From Sideroxydans sp. (GTDB lineage: Bacteria > Pseudomonadota > Gammaproteobacteria > Burkholderiales > Gallionellaceae), in contig JAVBYP010000142.1 of NCBI GenBank assembly GCA_030823965.1, positions 1 through 5,247 of the forward strand: DNA of 5,247 bases, in the 5' to 3' direction. The notes below the pieces were generated by a model. The model was not told the origin of the DNA and did no database searches. It saw nothing but the letters and a program-made list of their open reading frames with translations. Shown here one piece after another: positions 1 through 5,247 of the stretch. The position numbers were made by a program, and so were the translations under genes. The stretch's first letter is position 1, and every line of letters begins with the position of its first letter.

Positions 1-948
1 CGCCATCACACCGGGGCCGCCGCCGTTGGTGACGATAGCGAGGCGGTTACCAGTCGGTTTGAAACCACAAGACAACGCACGCGCTGCCGTGAACAACTGG
101 GTGACCGTCTGCACACGCACCACGCCGACGCGGCTCACGGCCGCATCGAACACGTCATCCGCACCGACCAAAGAAGCCGTGTGCGACATGGCTGCTTTAG
201 AGCCCGCCGCATGACGACCGACCTTGACCAAGATGACAGGTTTGGTACGCGCCGCCGCCCGCAAGGCACTCATGAAGCTACGTGCGTTGCGGATACCTTC
301 GATGTACATCAGGATGCTTTGCGTGTTCGGATCGGATACCAAGAAGTCCAATATCTCACCGAAATCCACGTCAGTGGATGAACCCATGGATACCACACTG
401 GAGAAGCCTACATCGTTGCGGCTCGCCCAATCCAAGATCGCGGTACACAAGGCACCGGACTGTGACACGAAAGCGATGTTGCCTACGTTGGCTGCGCCAT
501 TGTTGAAGGTCGCGTTGAGACCAATGGAGGGGCGCATGATGCCCAGACAGTTAGGGCCGATGAGGCGGATGTTGTAGCGACGCGCCGCTTCCACCAGCTC
601 TTTTTCCAGCGCGATGCCTTGGGCACCTGCTTCGCCAAAACCTGCGGTGATGATGACCGCAGCCTTCACGCCATGTAGGCCACATTCTTCGATGATGCCG
701 GGGACGGTCTGCGGCGGGGTGGCGATGACCACCAACTCTACCGGCTCGCCGATCTCGGCGATGGAGGCATAAGCACGTTGGCCTTGTACCTCGGCGTTCT
801 TGGCGTTGATCGGGTAGAGCTTACCCTTGAAGCCGCCTTGCAACATGTTCTGGAATACGATCTGACCGACTGCATCTTGACGGTCGCTAGCGCCGAAAAC
901 GGCCACCGACTTCGGAGCGAAGAGGGGATTTAGATAGTGCTTGCCCAT
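1..948 (-). CDS. Acetate--CoA ligase (ADP-forming)/Pat-like acyl-CoA synthetase family protein, N-terminal 316 residues (partial)
   Basis: The minus-strand reading frame is open from an ATG at 948-946 to the window edge, giving 316 residues without a stop. It begins MGKHYLNPLFAPKSVAVFGA. Residues 8-140 look like a CoA-binding Rossmann domain, with VFGAS at 17-21, VVIATPP at 73-79 and IGPNCLGIMRP at 130-140. Residues 150-295 look like the succinyl-CoA-ligase-like domain, with VSQSGAL at 161-167 and SHTASLVG at 255-262. His256 sits where the phosphohistidine of ADP-forming acetyl-CoA synthetases lies, so this half appears catalytically intact. The NGGGPGVMA stretch at the edge begins the next ligase subdomain. 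Full-length relatives are about 700 residues (ligase plus ATP-grasp) or about 900 when a C-terminal GNAT lysine acetyltransferase is fused, as in Pat/PatZ. Which type this is cannot be seen here. No convincing Shine-Dalgarno precedes the ATG, but the N-terminus fits the family. It is divergent from a deacetylase gene, which favours the protein-acetyltransferase reading. Confidence 0.9.
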   Translation of the reverse strand, partial: MGKHYLNPLFAPKSVAVFGASDRQDAVGQIVFQNMLQGGFKGKLYPINAKNAEVQGQRAYASIAEIGEPVELVVIATPPQTVPGIIEECGLHGVKAAVIITAGFGEAGAQGIALEKELVEAARRYNIRLIGPNCLGIMRPSIGLNATFNNGAANVGNIAFVSQSGALCTAILDWASRNDVGFSSVVSMGSSTDVDFGEILDFLVSDPNTQSILMYIEGIRNARSFMSALRAAARTKPVILVKVGRHAAGSKAAMSHTASLVGADDVFDAAVSRVGVVRVQTVTQLFTAARALSCGFKPTGNRLAIVTNGGGPGVMA

Positions 949-965
949 GATTATGTACGAGTAGT

Positions 966-994
966 TTGGAGGTCTTGCTTGAGGTCGCTATGAT
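966..994 (+). promoter_or_regulatory. Candidate sigma70 promoter for the deacetylase gene
   Basis: TTGGAG (966-971, three of six to the -35 consensus) and TATGAT (989-994, five of six to the -10 consensus) are separated by exactly 17 bases. Transcription would start near 1001, about 30 bases ahead of the TTG start codon of the downstream gene. The -10 box is strong and the -35 box is weak, so an activator could be involved. This is prediction by eye only. Confidence 0.5.
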
Positions 995-997
995 AGC
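987..997. promoter_or_regulatory. 11-bp perfect dyad over the -10 region in the divergent intergenic region
   Basis: The sequence gctatgatagc is a perfect palindrome around a central G at 992. It contains TATGAT on the plus strand (989-994) and TATCAT on the minus strand (995-990), so each strand carries a -10-like hexamer here. No good minus-strand -35 was found at the right spacing. The dyad may simply reflect overlapping divergent -10 boxes, or it may be a regulator site controlling both flanking genes. Confidence 0.3.
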
Positions 998-1021
998 ACC
1001 GCAGCACTACAAAAAAATGAC

Positions 1022-1034
1022 GGAGTGAACCTTG
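1022..1034 (+). promoter_or_regulatory. Ribosome binding site that fixes a TTG start for the deacetylase
   Basis: GGAG at 1022-1025 lies six bases ahead of TTG at 1032-1034. An in-frame TGA at 1026-1028 rules out any earlier start. The first in-frame ATG (1077) would remove the conserved opening AYISHPLCLKHDMG, so TTG is the supported start. The GGAG lies inside a tiny reading frame, ATG ACG GAG TGA (1017-1028). Confidence 0.75.
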
Positions 1035-1955
1035 CAAACAGCTTATATCAGCCATCCTCTTTGTCTCAAACACGACATGGGCGCTCATCATCCAGAGTGT
1101 CCGGCTCGCATCCATGCGATCGAAGACCAACTCATTGCCTCGGGATTGTTCGGTTACCTACAACATCACGATGCGCCAGAGGTGACGCGCGAGCAACTGT
1201 TACGCGTGCACGACGGCGACTATCTGGACGACATCGCCGCCAAAGCGCCCAAAGAAGGCATCTTGGATCTGGATGGCGACACCATCATGAATCAATTCAC
1301 TTATCCCGCCGCTTTGCGTGCCGCAGGGGCGGTGGTGATGGCGGTGGATATGGTGATGGCGCAACAAGTCGAGAACGCCTTTTGCAACATCCGCCCGCCC
1401 GGCCACCATGCGGAACACGCTAAAGCGATGGGCTTCTGTATCTTTGATAACGTGGCCGTCGGTGCCGCTCATGCCTTGGCCGCACACGGTTTGAGCCGCG
1501 TCGCCATCGTCGATTTCGATGTGCACCACGGCAATGGCACGGAGGATATCTTTCGCAACGAGCCGCGTGTGATGTTGTGTTCCACCTTCCAGCATCCTTT
1601 CTATCCCTATTGTGGAGCGGACAGCAGTAGCGACCACATCATCAACGTACCCCTCAAGGCAGGTACCAGCGGGGGCGAGTTCCGTACAGCCGTGACTGAA
1701 CAGTGGCTACCTGCCTTGGAAAGCTTCCAGCCCGAATTCATCTTCATCTCGGCCGGCTTCGACGCCCATCGCGATGACGACATGGGTTCCATGCGATTGT
1801 CCGAACCCGACTACACATGGGTGACCGAAGAGTTGAAACGAGTCGCCGCCAAATATGCCCAGTTGCGTATCGTCTCGGTGTTGGAAGGAGGCTATGAGTT
1901 ACATGCCTTGGGGCGCAGCGCCATGGCACACATCAAGGTGTTGAGTGGTCTGTAA
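1032..1955 (+). CDS. Histone deacetylase-family (class II-like) zinc deacetylase
   Basis: This 307-residue protein covers a complete single-domain bacterial HDAC/acetylpolyamine-amidohydrolase-type enzyme. Such enzymes hydrolyse acetyl-lysine or related acetylamides in the cytoplasm with a metal ion. The opening AYISHPLCLKHDMG and HPECPARIHAIEDQL match the family N-terminus. The catalytic His pair is in RPPGHHAEH (His125-His126). Zinc ligands are predicted as Asp163 and His165 in DFDVHHGNGT (161-170) and Asp244 in SAGFDAHRDD (240-249). The transition-state Tyr is Tyr288 in LEGGYELHALG. All key residues are present, so the enzyme should be active. Translation starts at TTG with a good GGAG. 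The divergent neighbour is an acetate--CoA ligase/Pat-like gene, which suggests a role in reversing protein acetylation. The natural substrate cannot be read from sequence, and acetylpolyamines or other small acetylamides remain possible. Confidence 0.95.
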   Translation: MQTAYISHPLCLKHDMGAHHPECPARIHAIEDQLIASGLFGYLQHHDAPEVTREQLLRVHDGDYLDDIAAKAPKEGILDLDGDTIMNQFTYPAALRAAGAVVMAVDMVMAQQVENAFCNIRPPGHHAEHAKAMGFCIFDNVAVGAAHALAAHGLSRVAIVDFDVHHGNGTEDIFRNEPRVMLCSTFQHPFYPYCGADSSSDHIINVPLKAGTSGGEFRTAVTEQWLPALESFQPEFIFISAGFDAHRDDDMGSMRLSEPDYTWVTEELKRVAAKYAQLRIVSVLEGGYELHALGRSAMAHIKVLSGL

Positions 1956-1967
1956 TTGGGCTTTGTG

Positions 1968-2108
1968 TGGCGCTTCAATAAATTCAAAATCCTAAGCAAG
2001 ACAAGGCGCGAATGAAAAATTGCGACGACGCATATAGTTGATATGTTAGGAGCAATTTTTCGTGAGCAACGCCGTATTGCGACGGAGTTTGGCTTTATTG
2101 AAGTGCCA
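1968..2108. repeat. 141-nt nested imperfect inverted repeat (MITE-like or REP-like intergenic element)
   Basis: The outer arms tggcgcttcaataaa (from 1968) and tttattgaagtgcca (ending 2108) are reverse complements with one mismatch. The pairing continues inward through CAAA, TCC and GGCG blocks. An inner perfect pair, gaaaaattgc (2014-2023) and gcaatttttc (2052-2061), closes a central loop. The whole element can fold into one long interrupted stem. It has no coding capacity and sits 12 bases after the deacetylase stop codon, where it might also affect transcript 3' ends. Similar palindromes occur in betaproteobacterial genomes as far as I recall, but copy number here is unknown and no target-site duplication was identified. 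Confidence 0.7.
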
Positions 2109-2113
2109 TTGAA

Positions 2114-2142
2114 TTGCTTTAGGGGTGTTGCTTCAGTAATAT
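2114..2142 (+). promoter_or_regulatory. Candidate sigma70 promoter for the FimV-like gene
   Basis: TTGCTT (2114-2119) and TAATAT (2137-2142) are spaced by 17 bases, giving three of six and four of six consensus matches. The start of transcription would fall near 2149, leaving a leader of about 70 bases before the TTG start at 2217. The box lies just outside the right arm of the inverted repeat. Support is by eye only. Confidence 0.4.
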
Positions 2143-2144
2143 TC

Positions 2145-2157
2145 GCGTCTCCGACGC
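2145..2157. promoter_or_regulatory. Short GC-rich dyad at the predicted transcription start of the FimV-like gene
   Basis: The arms gcgtc (2145-2149) and gacgc (2153-2157) are perfect reverse complements around a tcc loop. The dyad would overlap the start point of the candidate promoter at 2114-2142. It could be an operator half-site pair or a 5' end hairpin. At five base pairs, chance is a real alternative. Confidence 0.2.
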
Positions 2158-2216
2158 ATTCACCAAAACTATAAAGACAAACGTTTGCGGCCCACTAACT
2201 CAAATCATCCAGCGCT

Positions 2217-4145
2217 TTGAATATCCTTCATCCTAAGCTCTTCGTTTGTTCGTCACTTCTTGCATTGGCATCGATGCAAGCCTCAGCCGTTGGAATCGGA
2301 GAGCTTAGCTTGGTCAGCCGCATCGGTGAACGTGTCGAAGCTTATGTCGAAGTGCAGTTAGGAATAGGCGAGAACATCGACGACGGCTGCTTGTCGTTGG
2401 CGGCAGTGAGAGAAGGCGCGGTCGATAGTAGCAACGCGCTGCTGCAAACCGGTTTGAGCACCCATTTCAACAAGACGACACACAAGATCGAGATCAGGTC
2501 GAAACGACCACTCAACGAACCTGTCGCAGAGTTCAGTTTGCAGATCCAATGTAAAGATTCGATCAGCACCAACACCAAGGTGTTCGCCGTGTTGCCAGAG
2601 TTCGGCGCAGAGACAACTCCTGTAGCAGTCGTTGTACCCAAGGTCGTTGTTGCACCGATACCCGCAGTGGTCGTGGCCAAGCCAGTACCTCAGCAGACCG
2701 ATACCGCTAAGATGCTGGAAGAGACGCCACTCGCCGTGGAGCCAGCACCAAGTGCCAAAAAGACAGGCAAGAGGGCTACGGTAACTGCACCAAAGAGCGC
2801 CAGCAAAGGCAAGACAGAGTTCAAGCTGCAATTGAGCGGTGGGCAACTAGATATCTCCCGCGTCGGCAAGTTGAGCGCCAACGACCGTGAGGTCATCTCG
2901 GCACAACGCAAGATGTTGGATGAGGACGACCAGACCGCGCATCTACTCGCCATGCAATATCAGATGAAGGCGATGAGCGAAGAGATCCAAGCCATCCGTC
3001 AAAAGTTGGCAAGCCTAGAGACAGCCAAGGCCGAAGCCAAGAAAGCGGAGCCGCTGGTCTCATCCGACACATGGCAACTCATCTTGAAGATACTGGCTGG
3101 TTTAGCCGCCATCGGATTGACCGTCTTCGGAGTGCGACACTACATGGAGATGAAGGCACGCGCACCGAAGTTGAAGAAGGTGGAGGAGATCGAACAGGCC
3201 CCTCAACCAGCCACACCCGTCGGCGAATCCACTCTCAGCATCGTGCATCCCACAAGCTCTAGGCAATACCAAGCGCTGCAAGCATTGCAAGATGAATTGG
3301 ATGTTCCGATCTCAATGTCTGATACAGACCCATCCAGTAAAGAAGAGCAGACCGTGCTGGAAGAGGCAGAGCTGTACGCCGTGTACGGACACCCGGACAA
3401 AGCCATCCGTATCTTGCTGGAATTCCTCGTGCAACTTCCCAAGAGTGAGAATGCGTGGATGTTGTTGTTGTCCATCTATTCATCCAATGCGCAGATCGCT
3501 GAGTTCGAAAAAGCCTCGCGCAAATTCTTGAGCCACAACAAGAACAGCCCGCATTGGAAGACTATCCAAGCACTGGGCCGCACACTGGATAAAGACAACG
3601 AACTGTACCGAGAAGAAAGCCATGAATTGGGCGCATTGTGGTTGCCATCCAAAACCACACATACACGCCCCATCGGCGACATCCTCATCGAACTGGGTTA
3701 TCTGTCCGCTCAAGATATGGCGAACTGCTTGGGCGAGTTCGATCCCAAACAGCATGGTCGCTTCGGCAACTATCTGCTCACACGCCGAATGATCAATCAC
3801 TCGCAATTGAACGAAGCGTTGCTGAAACAACAATCTGAGGATGGCACTGAAATGGCAGCAGACGAGGCGGCTGATTGGCTAGCCGAGGCTGCCACACCGA
3901 ACGAGGTGACCGCCGCAGAAGAGGTTGAACACCATGCCAGCGACGCCCACGAGCACGTCCAAGACAAAGCGTTCCCTATCGATTTCGTGATCGATGATAA
4001 ACAGAGATCTACCGATGAGGCTGTGGCCGTAGAAGAGTTGCCCACCGAAGAAAATGCAGCCCCCGCAGTAGAAGACAAGGAAAAGCCGTTGTCTTTCCAC
4101 ATCGATTTCGAACCTACTCCTAGCGACAAGCAGAAAGACAGCTAA
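2217..4145 (+). CDS. FimV/HubP-family inner-membrane protein with cytoplasmic TPR-like region and tandem MshEN-like motifs
   Basis: The protein has 642 residues. Residues 1-24 form a signal peptide ending in an AxA site (A22-S23-A24). Residues 25-128 resemble the FimV N-terminal periplasmic domain, starting VGIGELSLVSRIGERVEAYV, with Cys58 and Cys112 able to form a disulfide. Residues 130-200 are Val/Pro/Ala then Lys-rich linker, 220-275 a likely coiled coil, and 285-306 a membrane helix followed by basic residues. The cytoplasmic part has a helical TPR-like region at 378-450, two tandem MshEN-like motifs at 485-508 and 515-538, and a very acidic tail (540-642) with two FxIDF motifs. Family members organise polar proteins and type IV pilus or twitching functions. 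I see no LysM domain, and the length is below that of Pseudomonas FimV (about 900). The TTG at 2217 is the only usual start codon between the in-frame stop at 2196 and the signal peptide, although no Shine-Dalgarno is visible. No truA or asd neighbour is in the window, so this may be a paralogue rather than the main FimV. Confidence 0.85.
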   Translation: MNILHPKLFVCSSLLALASMQASAVGIGELSLVSRIGERVEAYVEVQLGIGENIDDGCLSLAAVREGAVDSSNALLQTGLSTHFNKTTHKIEIRSKRPLNEPVAEFSLQIQCKDSISTNTKVFAVLPEFGAETTPVAVVVPKVVVAPIPAVVVAKPVPQQTDTAKMLEETPLAVEPAPSAKKTGKRATVTAPKSASKGKTEFKLQLSGGQLDISRVGKLSANDREVISAQRKMLDEDDQTAHLLAMQYQMKAMSEEIQAIRQKLASLETAKAEAKKAEPLVSSDTWQLILKILAGLAAIGLTVFGVRHYMEMKARAPKLKKVEEIEQAPQPATPVGESTLSIVHPTSSRQYQALQALQDELDVPISMSDTDPSSKEEQTVLEEAELYAVYGHPDKAIRILLEFLVQLPKSENAWMLLLSIYSSNAQIAEFEKASRKFLSHNKNSPHWKTIQALGRTLDKDNELYREESHELGALWLPSKTTHTRPIGDILIELGYLSAQDMANCLGEFDPKQHGRFGNYLLTRRMINHSQLNEALLKQQSEDGTEMAADEAADWLAEAATPNEVTAAEEVEHHASDAHEHVQDKAFPIDFVIDDKQRSTDEAVAVEELPTEENAAPAVEDKEKPLSFHIDFEPTPSDKQKDS

Positions 4146-4156
4146 GGACACAATAC

Positions 4157-4224
4157 GTCGTTCCCGCGCAGGCGGGAACCTAGTTATTTCAGCAAACTGG
4201 ATCCCCGCCTGCGCGGGGATGACG
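4157..4224. repeat. Double-hairpin intergenic palindrome between convergent genes (possible bidirectional terminator)
   Basis: Two perfect hairpins are present. The first is gttcccgc/gcgggaac (4160-4167 and 4172-4179, loop gcag), and the second is atccccgc/gcggggat (4201-4208 and 4213-4220, loop ctgc). The two units are also inverted copies of each other: cgtc at 4157 pairs with gacg ending at 4224, and aacctagtt pairs roughly with aaactggat around a small central loop. This is the widespread 'CGTCATTCCCGCGCAGGCGGGAAT' type of bacterial intergenic repeat. It lies 11 bases after the FimV-like stop and 8 bases from the stop of the opposing gene. It lacks U-tracts, so termination would be non-canonical. 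Confidence 0.85.
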
Positions 4225-4232
4225 AAGAAGGT

Positions 4233-5117
4233 TTAGGGATATTCGATGTCCTGCTCATTCCCCGCATAAAAATCCTGCAGTTCCGTGAGCACGGTCTTGA
4301 TCTTGGTCCTTGAATAGATCTTCTTGATGATGGTGCCTTTCAGCTCTTCCATGCGTTCGCGCAGGACAGGCTGATGTTCAGGCGGTATCTTTTTCAGCAT
4401 TCTTTCCCAGCCCGCTTCGACATCAGGGCGCACTTCACGGGTGTATTTGATCAGACTCTCGATGGCACTTTGAGACGTACGCGCAACGATCTGTCCATTG
4501 CCAGCGATGGCAAAGATGATGGCGATGGCGATCGCCGCATTCGCATCCAGCTCAGAGTCTTTTACCGGCCCATCGGAATTATGTTTGCGTATCCATTTCG
4601 CACACTCGATGAGTTTCTGGTTGCGCCTCCTATCCAACAACTCGTTCGCAAAGACCGTATCGCCGTTCCAAGTCGATGACGGGTCAGCGCTACATATCTC
4701 CATGAAGATGGCTTTGAGGTTGCGCTGTTGGATGAAGGGATCGTTGTCGAAATCAGAGACGAAAGCGACGTAGGGCAGGGCAGATAATTCCTTGATGTGA
4801 CGGAAACCCATCTGGAACACGTGTTCAGCGCCATGTTGCAACAGGAACTCAAGCTTGGCGTCTTTGCCTTGCGGGAGGCTGGCTTGGCTGATGCCTAGCG
4901 AGATGCAGCCAATCGCCAATTGGAACGCGTCTTGGATGCCATCGGCGGTGCGGTCATTGGTGAACTTCTTGGCGACCAACACCGTTATCCCGCAAAGCTC
5001 ATCGAAAAGTATCTCAGCCGCCTCACGGCTATCCGCACGCTGCGCGAGCGCCTCTAGCGCTTGCACTAGCTGAGGAGGGCGGGATTCGAAATGGGTGATC
5101 TGCATGGCGTGTTTCAA
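4233..5117 (-). CDS. Hypothetical protein of 294 residues, unrecognised family
   Basis: I do not recognise this protein. It reads as a mostly helical, soluble, cytoplasmic protein with no signal peptide. An alternating run of charged and hydrophobic residues spans 15-110. A conspicuous stretch VAFVSDFDNDPF lies at 117-128, and a Trp-bearing segment SSTWNGDTVF at 147-156. An Arg/Lys cluster LDRRRNQK lies at 161-168. A hydrophobic Ala/Ile run (194-206) is too short for a confident membrane helix and is probably a buried helix. The C-terminal third (230-283) is rich in Lys, Arg and Glu. The frame could start at TTG 5117-5115, preceded by a weak GGA five bases upstream, or at ATG 5105-5103, which has no visible ribosome site. 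An in-frame stop at 5147-5145 bounds both. Base composition resembles its neighbours and the long open frame supports a real gene. It is convergent with the FimV-like gene, so the two are unlikely to share an operon. Confidence 0.8.
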   Translation of the reverse strand: MKHAMQITHFESRPPQLVQALEALAQRADSREAAEILFDELCGITVLVAKKFTNDRTADGIQDAFQLAIGCISLGISQASLPQGKDAKLEFLLQHGAEHVFQMGFRHIKELSALPYVAFVSDFDNDPFIQQRNLKAIFMEICSADPSSTWNGDTVFANELLDRRRNQKLIECAKWIRKHNSDGPVKDSELDANAAIAIAIIFAIAGNGQIVARTSQSAIESLIKYTREVRPDVEAGWERMLKKIPPEHQPVLRERMEELKGTIIKKIYSRTKIKTVLTELQDFYAGNEQDIEYP

Positions 5118-5150
5118 AAATATCCGGAATTTAGGGAAACCTACTTAAGT

Positions 5151-5247
5151 CCGTTCGTGGTGAGTGTTTGAGCGAAACTCGCAAGCTCGTTTTCCGTTCG
5201 CTCCCTCGATACACCGCGCAAGCGCGGCACTCGGGACGAACGGAAAA
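5151..5247. repeat. Palindromic intergenic repeat, cut by the right window edge
   Basis: ttttccgttcg (5190-5200) and cgaacggaaaa (5237-5247) are perfect 11-base inverted copies. Between them ctcgatac roughly pairs with cactcggg, and an inner stem ccgcgc/gcgcgg (5214-5219 and 5222-5227) closes the hairpin. A further copy of ccgttcgt at 5151-5158 also matches acgaacgg at 5236-5243, so two nested or tandem units seem present. It is non-coding and lies upstream of the 294-codon gene. The right boundary cannot be seen, so the element may continue. Confidence 0.75.

Noticed and set aside
26..577. Several plus-strand open frames at 26-214, 181-381, 224-577 and 282-506
   Set aside because: They lie antisense to the strongly family-like acyl-CoA synthetase frame, have low-complexity or Arg/Thr-rich translations, and match no family.
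1200..1637. Minus-strand frame of 145 codons inside the deacetylase gene
   Set aside because: It is antisense to a gene with all catalytic motifs intact, and its His/Val-rich translation looks like a shadow frame.
2170..2175. TATAAA as a -10 box for the FimV-like gene
   Set aside because: No acceptable -35 hexamer at 16-18 bases upstream; the 2114-2142 pair is better.
1956..2216. A small gene or riboswitch in the gap before the FimV-like gene
   Set aside because: No reading frame with a ribosome site and no recognisable riboswitch pattern; the gap is explained by the inverted repeat and a short leader.
2358..2846. Minus-strand frame of 162 codons inside the FimV-like gene
   Set aside because: It is antisense to the signal peptide, N-terminal domain and linker of a coherent protein. 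It has no family resemblance and no independent ribosome site was seen.
4687..4736. Possible membrane helix in the orphan protein near residues 128-144, and the Ala/Ile run at 194-206
   Set aside because: Both stretches are too short or too charged for a confident membrane span, so the protein is called soluble.

Overview
The window most likely comes from a betaproteobacterium, perhaps of the Nitrosomonadales/Gallionella type. This is inferred from moderate-to-high GC content, a FimV-family envelope protein, a class-II-type bacterial histone-deacetylase-like enzyme, and intergenic palindromic repeats that I associate with this group from memory. I cannot fix the genus from the sequence alone.

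Layout. Positions 1-948 (minus) hold the first 316 codons of an acetate--CoA ligase (ADP-forming)/Pat-type protein, whose C-terminus lies beyond the left edge. A short divergent region (949-1031) contains a sigma70-like promoter and an 11-bp perfect dyad. It is followed by a complete HDAC-family deacetylase (1032-1955, plus). The 261-bp gap 1956-2216 holds a 141-nt nested imperfect inverted repeat, a candidate promoter and a small hairpin. A complete 642-residue FimV-like inner-membrane protein follows (2217-4145, plus). A double-hairpin intergenic palindrome (4157-4224) separates it from a convergent, unrecognised 294-codon gene (4233-5117, minus). The right edge (5151-5247) is another palindromic repeat, cut off by the window end.

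How the genes fit together. The acyl-CoA synthetase/Pat-like gene and the deacetylase gene are divergent neighbours, which suggests a reversible lysine-acetylation pair comparable to Pat plus a deacetylase, or to acuA/acuC, acting on acetyl-CoA metabolism. This is inference, because the GNAT domain that would prove it is outside the window. The FimV-like gene is not in the usual asd-fimV-truA type of context. It seems to lack a LysM domain, and its cytoplasmic part carries two tandem motifs in the register of the MshEN/GspE N-terminal c-di-GMP-binding repeat. That is the most interesting observation here. No CRISPR array, tRNA, rRNA or insertion-sequence transposase was seen.
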